Origin: Actinomucor elegans
Lineage: Eukaryota > Mucoromycota > Mucoromycetes > Mucorales > Mucoraceae
Assembly: GCA_026027325.1 (NCBI GenBank)
Contig: JAMSLZ010000004.1
Coordinates: 620,001 to 684,000 of the forward strand
DNA length: 64,000 nucleotides
Direction of reading: 5' to 3'
Shown here piece after piece: positions 53,601 through 62,351 of this stretch. Within the stretch, counting starts at the first letter, position 1, and every line of letters begins with the position of its first letter. The position numbers and the translations under genes are program-made. The notes beneath the pieces were generated by a model. That model saw only the letters and a program-made list of their open reading frames with translations, did no database searches and had not been told where the DNA came from.

Positions 53601-55856
53601 GATAAATGGCCAATTCCTAAAAATGCTGCACAAGTACGAAGTATTATGGGTGTGATTTCTCATTTAAGGGATTACTGTCCGATGCTTAGTAAAGTAGCTG
53701 CACCTTTAGATCAACTACGTAATGATAAGGATGTACAAACCAAATGGACGTCTTTACATACTGATCGATTCAATCGGATTAAACAGATTCTTGTATCTAA
53801 TGCCGTGCTTCACCAGCCTGATCTATCCAAGAAATTTTATCTGGAGACAGACGCATCTGTATATGGGATAGCTTGTGCACTCACTCAAAGAGATGAGTTT
53901 AACAGAACTATACACATTGCTTTCATTAGCAAGTCTCTCAATTCTGCTGAGCGCAATTGGTCAACCAATAGACGCGAAACTGCTGCAATTGTATTCGGAT
54001 TGATCAGATTTAGACCTTTACTATGGGGGCATCCACTACCTATCGAGGTGCTCACCGATCATATGGCTCTTACTTACATGTTCACGTCTACCACGTTGAA
54101 CAGTACATTACAATCTTATATGGATGTTATGGGACAATTCAATTTGAATGTAGTTCACTTAAAAGGCATTGCCAATAAGCTACCTGATGCACTATCTCGC
54201 GTTTATCCTCCTATTATTGAAGATAAAACGCTGGAGGGGGAGCAGGATCGCAATATTAAACGATTAGAGAAATGCATCTTACTAAGAAGAGCTTCATCTA
54301 ACAATAACAAAGATAGATTTATCCATAAAAAGAAAATCTACTCTAAAGATAAACGTTTGAACATCCTCGCGGTGAAGCTTAATAGTAAAGACTTCAAATC
54401 TAAAGGAACAGAGTATGTTTGTCCTCCAGCCCACGAGAGAGATCAAATCATCCACGATGTACATGCACTTGGACATTTCGGTATTGAGAGTGTAGTAAAG
54501 CACATCCACACTTACCAGGGGTTACATTGGAACACCATCTACGCTGACTGTAAAGATATCCTTTCACGCTGCAAAGAATGTGCACTTCACAATGTATCCA
54601 AGAAGGGTTTCAATCCACAAAAATCTATAGTTGCATTCGAACCATTCAGTCATGTAACAATGGATCTCTTTGGACCACTTCCTGTAACTGAGGCTGGTAA
54701 CATATATGGGCTAGTACTTGTCGATATTTGCACCAAATATATTATCACTAGACCTTTACCCAACAAACAAAGTGATACCGTAGCTAAAGCTCTGATTAAT
54801 ATCTTTGCTGACTATGGATTACCTGACATTATTGGTAGCGATAATGGAAGAGAGTTCAGGAATGGATTAATGCATACATTAACCAATACCTTGGGCATTC
54901 AGCACCGCTTCTCTACACCCTATTATCCCCAATCCAATGGTGCTGCCGAACGATCCGTGCAGATGGTGAAAAATACACTGCGGAAACTTTGTGGTAATGA
55001 TACAAGTAACTGGGACGAAAAGCTGGGACTTGTACAATTATGCTGCAACATCAAAGTAAGAGTTCGCACTGCTAGTACACCATTCTCGTTAATGTTTGCT
55101 AGACAGGTAAACTTGAGTTCGAATCATGATCCTGAGTCAAAGGACAAAACGACTCCTATACCAATAAAAGAGTTGGTAAAGAGAGCTGAATATATGGCTG
55201 ACGTGGTGTTTCCTGCTGTTAAAGAGAGAACACGTAAGATCATCGAAAAGTACAATGAGGACTTCAATGGTAAACATCACATTGTCGATATCCCAATAGA
55301 CACGTCTGTAATGATCAAATTACAAGGTGGTCGATCAACTTCGTTATCACCTCTATATGACGGGCCGTATACTGTAGTGCGAAAGACATGTGCTGGCACC
55401 TATGTATTAAAGGATGAATCGAATGAGCTATTACATCGCGAATACGTACCTTCTGAACTCAAAGTTGTAACTATAGACGAGTCCGCTATAGAAGAAGAAC
55501 TGTATGAAGTCGAAGAAATACGTGATCATAAAGACGAGAATGGACAACGCTTGTATCTTGTAAAATGGGTAGGCTATGGTGAACGAGAGAATGACTGGCT
55601 TCCAGTCGATGCATTCTCCTCCCCTGTCACTATCGAAAAATACTGGGAAAAGGTTAGACATCTAAAGCGATTAGAAGGAGAAAGGTCGAAAGACACTTTC
55701 CAAAAGAAGAGTCAACACAATTCACCAAGTAAGAATGCAGTTGCTGATCAGGAATCTGACAACGCATCTCATAATAAAAGAAAGAGATCTGTTATGACAT
55801 CTAAGGTAAATCATCCCAAATCGCAGAATAGACGCAGTAAGAGAAGTAGAAAGTGA
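50700..55856 (+). CDS. Gypsy E Gag-Pol single polyprotein (1718 aa)
   Basis: Gag and Pol are one uninterrupted frame, unlike families A and B. In order: gag region (about 165-330, LPKFQLK onward), a glycine/serine-rich linker, cysteine-histidine clusters (CPRHGGSRSNHDDKDC, then CRYCKKPWFRGHSC near 470), a protease-like domain, reverse transcriptase with YVDD at 901-904, RNase H with LETDASVYG (D1051), an integrase zinc region (HALGHFG ... CKEC), the integrase core (MDLFG with D1322, GSDNGREF, AAERS) and a chromodomain (YLVKWVGY, about 1600-1650). The protease signature reads RIGTGSDTS at 562-570: residue 564 is Gly where B has Asp (DTG) and A has Asp (DSG), so this copy's protease is probably inactive. 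Otherwise intact. Confidence 0.95.
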   Translation: MCQSNSTPVTMPGSPLSETINVDIPNQLNDNMDGVEMGDANDVSPTTSVVQTAFGQGATNTEASQDTAANVVSDSSIAIKSLMVRRTEAIQRYTSLLTGNGVEQLGNEPDAYEQTLGQLIKNIDTYNHHIDVMTATIAKKSQPITASTESTETQGTTNGASSFTFRLTPGDLPKFQLKGDTVYYPGEDSYDSVEHFLRTFEKTISSSGYKVENIWKQCIEATLAMDYDTWMNGDLFAQSSWDDARQLFLSTFGGVQDKLVARRRVMNMRIRPNETVNGFNLRFSRAASEAGYSKFDSTIADAFLCAFPQSWQTQINTVLHSRGKDSSSWIVSDIAAAALNVYGQQVPGDPVNNSGTGMSSSSGSSSASTINKGKRRADGFGSGSGTGSGSGSGKRRTSGSYFCPRHGGSRSNHDDKDCYSASKKPTSFAAGPSSSNSTTSSRSGSATSSGPRSITFLGNTNAPFRANGNNPCRYCKKPWFRGHSCAEYHQAMRASNGPSVLAIRANNGTNTSASEEEDKKVKEAMEDLNYDCKFDDDESQNTRSTFQLMTPIYIEGIRFVARIGTGSDTSCFNKKQLNKDFSDVHINKVDGYLNFLALNGKGEGSKAKRIGKTRPMTITYTNNISFKHAFEVVEFSDIMQTEFDVLLGTDILPKMNIYLGGVAFNWPNDIAKESKQFENVNFDNDKHYDPDNALYGNTEQRKEYMKMIQASINKNMNIKPKAVCTIPESIVKIPMKNVANCYVRQYPLPVHAKAEIEKQLKEWLDNGIVEKAKPSAKFHSPLLAVPKKDENDKLTKLRICCDLRKINSSISEDLQENFAVPKITEIFDRVSKKAKIMSKIDLKQAYYSFAVDETSREVLSFSYNHINYHWCHAPYGLKFLTSQYCKVMNILLGDLEGVETYVDDCVLYSETIEEHIDLINTVLEKLTSVNLKINPDKCTWFQTSLYLLGFIVGPGITKIDHRRLSNIDKWPIPKNAAQVRSIMGVISHLRDYCPMLSKVAAPLDQLRNDKDVQTKWTSLHTDRFNRIKQILVSNAVLHQPDLSKKFYLETDASVYGIACALTQRDEFNRTIHIAFISKSLNSAERNWSTNRRETAAIVFGLIRFRPLLWGHPLPIEVLTDHMALTYMFTSTTLNSTLQSYMDVMGQFNLNVVHLKGIANKLPDALSRVYPPIIEDKTLEGEQDRNIKRLEKCILLRRASSNNNKDRFIHKKKIYSKDKRLNILAVKLNSKDFKSKGTEYVCPPAHERDQIIHDVHALGHFGIESVVKHIHTYQGLHWNTIYADCKDILSRCKECALHNVSKKGFNPQKSIVAFEPFSHVTMDLFGPLPVTEAGNIYGLVLVDICTKYIITRPLPNKQSDTVAKALINIFADYGLPDIIGSDNGREFRNGLMHTLTNTLGIQHRFSTPYYPQSNGAAERSVQMVKNTLRKLCGNDTSNWDEKLGLVQLCCNIKVRVRTASTPFSLMFARQVNLSSNHDPESKDKTTPIPIKELVKRAEYMADVVFPAVKERTRKIIEKYNEDFNGKHHIVDIPIDTSVMIKLQGGRSTSLSPLYDGPYTVVRKTCAGTYVLKDESNELLHREYVPSELKVVTIDESAIEEELYEVEEIRDHKDENGQRLYLVKWVGYGERENDWLPVDAFSSPVTIEKYWEKVRHLKRLEGERSKDTFQKKSQHNSPSKNAVADQESDNASHNKRKRSVMTSKVNHPKSQNRRSKRSRK

Positions 55857-56083
55857 AAACACGAAAGAAAAGGAATCTTGAATTTCCACTTTCCTAAAAA
55901 AACAAAAAAATTAACTACGTCACTTGGCAGCTGAAATCAACTCACAGAAACAAAAACAAAAAACAAAAAAAAATCTGGGGAAGTTTGAAGCGCTATTGAT
56001 TGTATTTTTACAAAACATATATATAATAACTTACTACTCATTACTAAGTCTATTCAGTGTGCACTGACTCTAGTGGGGGAGCA
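55857..56083 (+). other. Gypsy E 3' tail with polypurine tract
   Basis: This non-coding tail is A-rich at 55945-55975. It ends AGTGGGGGAGCA directly before the LTR, which fits a polypurine tract. Confidence 0.8.
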
Positions 56084-56482
56084 TGTGGTGAAATCCACAT
56101 ATAACATTCTACATTAATATATTAAAAAGACGGGATTCATTTAATAACTATCCATCAAAAGAGGGAGTTTTGAATCACCGCTGAAAATACAATTAATTGT
56201 GGTGAAATCCACATATAACATTCTACATTATATTAAAAAGACGGGATTCATTTAATAACTATCCATCAAAAGAGGGAGTTTTGAATCACCGCTGAAAATA
56301 CAATTAATGAAGAATGAACATAGATTAAAAAGACCTTTGATTGTTACTAAGAGACCATTTCTTTGGAAGTATAAATACAAGAGATACAAGCTAGATAGAA
56401 AAACTTAACTCACTTTGAATCAATAAAACCCCATAAAACGGTTCTAACTGATTCACTCGCTTTTTATTCAATTTTTACCGCA
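56084..56482 (+). repeat. Gypsy E 3' LTR
   Basis: This 399-bp LTR is the partner of 50272-50667, including the tandem duplication. It carries an extra TAA near 56116 in the first unit. Confidence 0.94.
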
Positions 56483-56487
56483 AGGAC

Positions 56488-57042
56488 ACCAAGGACACCA
56501 GTGGCAGGGAAACAGACATCTAACACACGACCAGTGTCAACACCAGCGCGACGTAACCGAGAGCGGACTTCAGTACGATCAAGTTTGCGGGATCGACCAA
56601 GATAAACATAGGTAAAACCCTGAGGACCCTGGGCCTCAAGGGTTTTGAAGGCGCGAGCAGCGGCTATACGTTTCTTTAGCGAAACGGCAGCAGGGCGAGA
56701 GGGGCGGCTGTCCTTTTTTACAGCGGCTGCAGCAATGGCAGCGAAAGACCGGGCACCATTTTTTTCCTGGGCGGGAGAAGCGACATCCTGCGGTGGACTA
56801 CGAGCGGTGGCAGCAGAGAGTTGTGCTCGAAGTTGGTTATTTTCATTAACCAGAGCCTGGTTTTCGGTTTTGAGTCCAAGAATCTCATTTTTCAAGGTCT
56901 GGAGCTCTTCAAATAATGTTTGATGTTGTTGCACTTGCTGAACAAGTGAAAACACCATTTGCTGTAGCTGCTGGAACTGCATTGGCTGTTGCATTTGGTC
57001 CATTGAGCCAGATGGCTCAGATGCATGTTGAACATTGGACAT
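56488..57042 (-). pseudogene. LINE R ORF1, N-terminal part
   Basis: These are the N-terminal 185 codons of ORF1 from MSNVQHASEPSG, including the coiled coil, basic linker and start of the conserved region (GFTYVYLGRSRKLDR). It is cut by Gypsy E and continues at 50271 downward. Confidence 0.92.
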
Positions 57043-57207
57043 TTCGAAATGGAGAAAAATTCAAGATGTCGAAAGCTTGATGGAATGTTCTGAAAAAAAA
57101 ACTGCAGATAGTACTCGGCGAGGCGAAGATGGATGTGCAATTTTTATAGATGGATGTATAGTAGTTGTTGAGATATTCGGCTTTGAAAAAGTGGATTTTT
57201 GAAAAAA
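57043..57207 (-). other. LINE R 5' UTR
   Basis: This 165-bp leader is nearly identical to the inner part of 34550-34738. It lacks the outermost ACTCTTCTTTCGCTTTTGAA segment, so this unit is slightly 5'-truncated or lost that piece at the junction. Confidence 0.75.
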
Positions 57208-57233
57208 GGGGGATGTAGCTCAGTTTAAAGATT
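57208..57233. other. tRNA-Ala-like block at LINE R/S junction
   Basis: GGGGGATGTAGCTCAGTTTA then AAGATT is the fourth occurrence of the junction block, here joined to a shortened 5' UTR. Confidence 0.85.
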
Positions 57234-57537
57234 ATATTTTATTAATAAGTAGCTATATGGGCAAACTCTATAGAGCATCTAGCCTAACTATATGAAAAGT
57301 GTTTAAAATAAACATAGAAAAAAGTATAAAAAACCCTGAGACCCACAAGGGAGAAAAAGGTTGAAGACAAGAGAGAGAACCAGTAGACTATTGCAGCTCT
57401 GAGTGATCCAAAAGGCAGGCCAACAGCTGGGAACTTTGATAATCACTTACCACCGTGGCTGCGCAGTTGAAAGACAAACAGGCTGGTTCATCAATAGAAC
57501 AGAGCAAAAGAGAGGCTCAAATAAACCAAGAAGGGGT

Positions 57538-60500
57538 TTATATGGCAGGAGTAGCAGCAAACCAAGCATCACCTGGATCTGGATCATGAACAAGTGTGGC
57601 AAGAGGATGACACAGCGTGTCAATCACATAGAGCAGTTCAAGAAGAGCAGGCCAGAAGGGAGGTGGACCAGCAGAGGCTTTAGTAGGCAAGCAATTGAGA
57701 GCATGGTCAATGGCATTGACATCCGGAGGAGTATCAGGCAGTTGAGAAAACAAGCTTGGATCAATACCACGGCAGTCAAAGACAAAATGGTCTCGAGAGA
57801 GCCGGGAGCCAGAGAAACAGGGACACAGTTCATCACGGTTGGTGAACCTACCAAGACGCCATCGAACCAACCGACTACGTGCAGTGCGAGACATTGGGAG
57901 ATACAAGATTGGATCAGGCCGAGAAGTACATGGTCGACAAGCACGCAGGAGAACAGATCTACCAGATGTAGCAGCAGCAGCCATTTGGTCATCAAACAAG
58001 TTTTGCCAGTATTGTGAAAACCAAGAGCGGAGACGCGAGACTGTTGGAACCGGATTAGGGAGTGCGAGGTACATGGGATTGCATTTTAGAAGCTTTTCCA
58101 GCCGAGTATATGGGATACCAGAATCACCTGAATTCAGCATGGACACCAGGCAGTCATCAGGAAGCCACTGAGAGCGCAAAGCATACTTGGTCACAAGAAC
58201 ATTGTAGCGGTGCTTCATCGAAGGGATACAAGTCAGATGCTTTGCAACATTGAACCAGCGAGAGCCAACGAACATACCAACAAGACGATTCTGGAGCTGA
58301 TCCAGGGCAGTAAAGTCAGTAGCGGACAGTCGAGAGATGGCAAGCCCATATTCGAACTTGGGTCTAATAAAGGCAGTATACAACCGAGCACAGAGCAACA
58401 GAGAAAAGCCATTCCGGTTCACACCGACAGAGTTCAAGAGAGCCATGGTCTTGATAGCACCACCAGATCGTTTTGCCAGAATACCGGGACCAAAGAGACC
58501 TTTCTTGCTAAAGGGCATGCCAAGATAAGTGAACTCATCAACAGATGGTAGAGCAACCCCGTAAAGAGTCAATCTAAAATTTGTTGAAGTGGAAGATGTC
58601 ACGGAAGGAGCGTTTAGAACAGCACACTTGGTAGGATTCCAGCGGTAACCAAGAGACTTTGAATGATCAGCAGCCAAATCAAGCATTCCTTGCACCTCAT
58701 GTTTCGAGCCAAAGATTGCCACATCATCAGCAAACAAGAGGCAGTTGACAGGAACAGAGCTCATAGCACCAGGTGGAGACACTTTACTTGCAGTAGCAGA
58801 GGAGGCAGTTGAGCGCAGTAAACCAGGCAGAGAGTTAATGTACAAGGAGTACAGGTGTGGACTTAACACCGAGCCTTGGAGAACCCCAGTAGCAGGCGCA
58901 AATGCAGCCGAGGAATGATTGTTGATCAATACTGAAATAGAGACATCATCGAACAAGTTGACTAGCAAACCAAGAACAGCACGAGGCAGAGAAGAGTTGG
59001 CAAGAGCATCCCAAATAACACGTCGATCCACAGTATCATATGCAGCTTTGATATCCAAGAAAGCCACCACAGGATAGTGATGGTGAGCCAAGAAGTAATC
59101 ATGCATCAAGTCATGCAAGCAGAGGGCTTGATCCAGAGGACTACGCTGAGGACGGAAACCACCTTGTGCAAGATCCAAAGCCGGAGAGTGCTCATACAGA
59201 CATGAAGATAACGATATCTCAAAGAGTTTTCGCATAACAGAGGTCAAGGAGATGGGTCTATAGTTGGCTGGGTCATCTGCATCACCTTTCTTGAAGATCG
59301 GAAATACTTGAGCCTGACGCCAGATCAACGGTGTATAACTCCATTGGAAGCATACCAGAAACAGCAGAGAGAGTACAGGAGCCAGAAGTTCAGCAACAGC
59401 TTTGAGCATTTCAGCCTTGAGATGGTCTGGACCAGGAGCTTTGCGATTTGGAAGCTTCTTGATATAAAAGACCAATTCCTCCACGGAGAACAAGCTATCA
59501 GCAACCTCATCATCAACCATATATGGTGTTTCAAGAGCAAAGTCAGAATCAAAAGAAGGTCGAGAAGCAGCAGCCAACAGAGAACCATCATATACGGAAG
59601 CCAAGTGACTAGCCATTGTATCCACAGAGGCTTGGGGACCATCTGGGTGGCTATAGGTAGCAGTAGATTCTTTGCGACGCTTGAGACGAGCCATAGTTGC
59701 AGTAGCTTTGGCGAAATCCTTTTCCAGAGAAGCACAAAAGTTTTTCCAGGATAACCTTTTGGCAGCAGCAACAGCACGACGAAACGACTTGTGGGCTTGT
59801 AGATGGAGATGCCAGTAATAAGCCTTGTCCACACCAAATGAATGACGCCAACGGCAATACAGGTGATCGCGTTCTCGAGCAGCAGCTTCCAGATCAGCTG
59901 TCCAGTACTTCTTCCAATGACCAGGACGGGGAGCCTTAGACCCAATGGATTCATCCATCGCCTGATAGAGACACTCATTCAGAGATGTATTGAGTGAATC
60001 TATAGGTGGACGAGCATCCGGAGGAGAACCAACCAGACCAGCAAGAATATCCTTCAAAGGAGCAACCAGACACCGAAACCGAGTATGGAACAGAGCCAAA
60101 GGCTCAGACTCAGCCAGCCGACTGAGGTTCCATGTCCTACGAGGAGCCAGCACTGAAGAGTCACCTACACCAGAAGAGCCACCAGAAACAACAATGTACT
60201 CGAACCTCAACTGTAGCAGACGATGATCCGAGCCCAGAGACAGATCAGAAGCCACAGAAAGAGAAGCAGATACCATACCAGAACCACCAATGTTGGTCAA
60301 GAACAAATCAATGATACTGCTCGCCACAGCACCATTTCTGAAGGTACAGTATGTATCAATACCATACGCCAAGGAAGAGTTCAACACTGAGAGACTGCGC
60401 TCTTCAATCCAAGGAAGCAGAGCTAGACCACGAGGATTTGTTGCAGAATCACCAGTAAGATCACCAAGGCGTGCATTAAAGTCACCGCAGATAATACTAT

Positions 60501-60939
60501 CAGAATGAAGAGGCAGTGAGTTGAGAGAAGAGAGCACCAGATCACGAGAGAGACTGGGTGGAAAGTAGACACAATGCACATTGACTTTGTCAACCTTGAT
60601 CGACAGAGTATATGCATTGTAAGACGGAAGTTGAGAGACAGTAAAAGGACAGTGAGGAGAAATGAGAGCAGTGACACCACCTGAGCCACGTCCATTGGCA
60701 TTAGTGACAGTTTGACCGTACAGATGATATTGAGACCAATCGGTAGGGATCAACCCAGAGGTAAGCCAAGTTTCAGTAATCAAGAGGATATCACAAGAGA
60801 GAGCATGAGAAAGTACATCGTGGATGGTAGTGACCCGAAGACCATTGGCATTCCACAATGCAAGAGAGAAGGAGCGGACAGGATTGTTCAAAGGAGTGAC
60901 AGGAGTAGCAGAAATGAAAGGAGGGACTGAAGATGTCAT
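57538..60939 (-). CDS. LINE S ORF2: APE endonuclease-reverse transcriptase (1133 aa, intact)
   Basis: This is the only uninterrupted ORF2 here. It nicks chromosomal DNA and copies LINE RNA from the nick. The N-terminal APE domain (about 20-245) has WNANG, LITETW, CGDFNARLG (near 150), SSIIDLFLTN and LGSDHRL (near 233). The RT domain (about 440-800) has KAPGPDHLKAEM, PANYRPISL, AFLDIKAAYDTVD, GVLQGSVLSP and the FADD catalytic pair near 735. Near 1036 is a CPCF...RDHFVFDC zinc-binding cluster like those near the C-terminus of many LINE ORF2 proteins. The ATG overlaps the ORF1 stop as TAATG, suggesting termination-reinitiation. Clade (L1, Tad or other) cannot be settled by eye. Confidence 0.95.
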   Translation of the reverse strand: MTSSVPPFISATPVTPLNNPVRSFSLALWNANGLRVTTIHDVLSHALSCDILLITETWLTSGLIPTDWSQYHLYGQTVTNANGRGSGGVTALISPHCPFTVSQLPSYNAYTLSIKVDKVNVHCVYFPPSLSRDLVLSSLNSLPLHSDSIICGDFNARLGDLTGDSATNPRGLALLPWIEERSLSVLNSSLAYGIDTYCTFRNGAVASSIIDLFLTNIGGSGMVSASLSVASDLSLGSDHRLLQLRFEYIVVSGGSSGVGDSSVLAPRRTWNLSRLAESEPLALFHTRFRCLVAPLKDILAGLVGSPPDARPPIDSLNTSLNECLYQAMDESIGSKAPRPGHWKKYWTADLEAAARERDHLYCRWRHSFGVDKAYYWHLHLQAHKSFRRAVAAAKRLSWKNFCASLEKDFAKATATMARLKRRKESTATYSHPDGPQASVDTMASHLASVYDGSLLAAASRPSFDSDFALETPYMVDDEVADSLFSVEELVFYIKKLPNRKAPGPDHLKAEMLKAVAELLAPVLSLLFLVCFQWSYTPLIWRQAQVFPIFKKGDADDPANYRPISLTSVMRKLFEISLSSCLYEHSPALDLAQGGFRPQRSPLDQALCLHDLMHDYFLAHHHYPVVAFLDIKAAYDTVDRRVIWDALANSSLPRAVLGLLVNLFDDVSISVLINNHSSAAFAPATGVLQGSVLSPHLYSLYINSLPGLLRSTASSATASKVSPPGAMSSVPVNCLLFADDVAIFGSKHEVQGMLDLAADHSKSLGYRWNPTKCAVLNAPSVTSSTSTNFRLTLYGVALPSVDEFTYLGMPFSKKGLFGPGILAKRSGGAIKTMALLNSVGVNRNGFSLLLCARLYTAFIRPKFEYGLAISRLSATDFTALDQLQNRLVGMFVGSRWFNVAKHLTCIPSMKHRYNVLVTKYALRSQWLPDDCLVSMLNSGDSGIPYTRLEKLLKCNPMYLALPNPVPTVSRLRSWFSQYWQNLFDDQMAAAATSGRSVLLRACRPCTSRPDPILYLPMSRTARSRLVRWRLGRFTNRDELCPCFSGSRLSRDHFVFDCRGIDPSLFSQLPDTPPDVNAIDHALNCLPTKASAGPPPFWPALLELLYVIDTLCHPLATLVHDPDPGDAWFAATPAI

Positions 60940-61047
60940 TATTGTGACATTTCAGTATCGCTATCACCAGAGATGTCTCTACCAGAGCGACGGAAGGCAA
61001 AAGCTGCCTTCTTGGGATCTTGTTCAGCAAGCCGGCGACGAGCATCC
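60939..61047 (-). pseudogene. LINE S ORF1, C-terminal fragment
   Basis: These are the last ~36 codons of ORF1 (DPKKAAFAFR...GDSDTEMSQ), cut by the CACTA end at 61048. The missing 5' part may lie beyond the window. Confidence 0.88.
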
Positions 61048-62351
61048 CACTATGGCGAAAATATTGTCGGTTTTTTGCCCAAAAGTTGATAATATTAGGG
61101 GTAAAATCGACTATAGTTCTGCTAATAATTATTGTCAATTTCTAGGCAGTGTTTTTTCGGCGGTTGATAATATTAGTGACTCTTATTCGATAATATTATG
61201 GGTAAATACTATAATATTAAGGGTTTTCCTTCAATATTATTATGGGTAAATTGTATAATAGTAGTGGTTTCCAGTCAATAATAGTATGGATTAATCCCTC
61301 CATATTGATGATTTATAATCAATATTATTATTAGTTTTCTATCATATATTCACAATACACTACTAATAATATTATAGTCATTTTGGTTATTCAGATAATA
61401 ATTTAATTGCTATTTTTTTTATTTATATAATATATAACTTCAACAGATATTACTCTAATACACACTAGCCTTCAATAGCTGAATATACAATAACTAGCTT
61501 TCTATCACACACGAACAGTATTTAACTTACCTTATTGTCATACAAGTATAAAAGAATTTATGTCCCACTGGCAAGTAACAGGTAAATGAATTAAGCAAAT
61601 AACTGTATAAATAATGTCAGTTATCGTTGATGAAACAATATTTTAAGAGTATATTTGAACTAACCTTTAGAAGAATGGCCCACACTTGTATAATAGCATA
61701 TTTTAATCATCTTTTCCTAAAGTAAGTAATGATTAGATTCTTGAATGAAACTCGCTATTGCTACAGACTTACCAACACTATATCAGACACAATCAATTAT
61801 AATTCACTGGGCTACAGTTTTAATAGTCTTCGTCTTGTATATATACACAACTAAATCTATTATAACAGTATTAGATTAATATACAAAGAAATTAATGGAT
61901 TAGTAATCATTGCACTTACTTAATGGTTATTAGCTTTAAAACTAATAGTAAAGGTTCAAAAGCTATATGGCATTACTGGCTATAAGTATTACTGAAGTGG
62001 TATAAGTATTTAAGAATACAAGTCAGTATAAGAATATAAGCAGTATGAATGACGACGTATTTATAGATAATTACGACATTAAGAACGAGGGAAATATTCG
62101 AAAGCTTGGAAAAAAAAAACACAATTACAAGCTGACATTGAGGTTAATTCCTATTATACAGAAGCTTCAGTTAAAGTGTTGTGCACAATAAGAGTGACAA
62201 ATGTCAAGAAACCTTACGTTTAATGTGCCAATTTAGCAAACGAAAAAAAAGAAAGAAACTCAAGATTGGTGTAAAAAAGTTTTTCTTAATACTGAAAAGC
62301 CGCAGAAAAATGCTACGTCAGCTACTTAAACCAATAAAAAAACGTCTATAT
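61048..62351. other. CACTA C' subterminal repeats and non-coding region
   Basis: This mirrors 25012-26314: dense TAATATTAT motifs to about 61400, then AT-rich sequence without a supportable gene. Confidence 0.75.

Larger units (their letters stand above)
50272..56482 (+). mobile_element. Full-length Gypsy family E chromovirus, very young
   Basis: This 6.2-kb element has LTRs 50272-50667 and 56084-56482 and one long frame at 50700-55856. The target duplication AGGAC (50267-50271 and 56483-56487) is perfect, and the LINE ORF1 reading resumes exactly after it. By eye the LTRs differ only by a 3-bp indel, so insertion was very recent. One catalytic residue of the protease is nevertheless changed. 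Confidence 0.96.
37061..57207 (-). mobile_element. LINE unit R (full length, with CACTA D and Gypsy E inside)
   Basis: This complete LINE is spread over 20 kb: 3' UTR 37086-37387, ORF2 37388-40103 and 49189-49867, ORF1 49867-50271 and 56488-57042, 5' UTR 57043-57207. Subtracting element D and Gypsy E with their target duplications leaves about 4.85 kb, matching unit N. Each break rejoins exactly across a target duplication. Confidence 0.92.
57208..61047 (-). mobile_element. LINE unit S, 5' part beyond CACTA C'
   Basis: The 3' UTR is 57234-57537, ORF2 is intact at 57538-60939, and the end of ORF1 is 60939-61047. It is cut by the CACTA copy at 61048. The 3' UTR and the APE half are nearly identical to N and R, but the RT half of ORF2 (about 57580-59765) is clearly diverged. 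Confidence 0.9.

Noticed and set aside
57403..58017. 204-codon plus-strand frame opposite LINE S ORF2
   Set aside because: It is antisense to the conserved ORF2 C-terminus, and the equivalent frames in N and R are not conserved.
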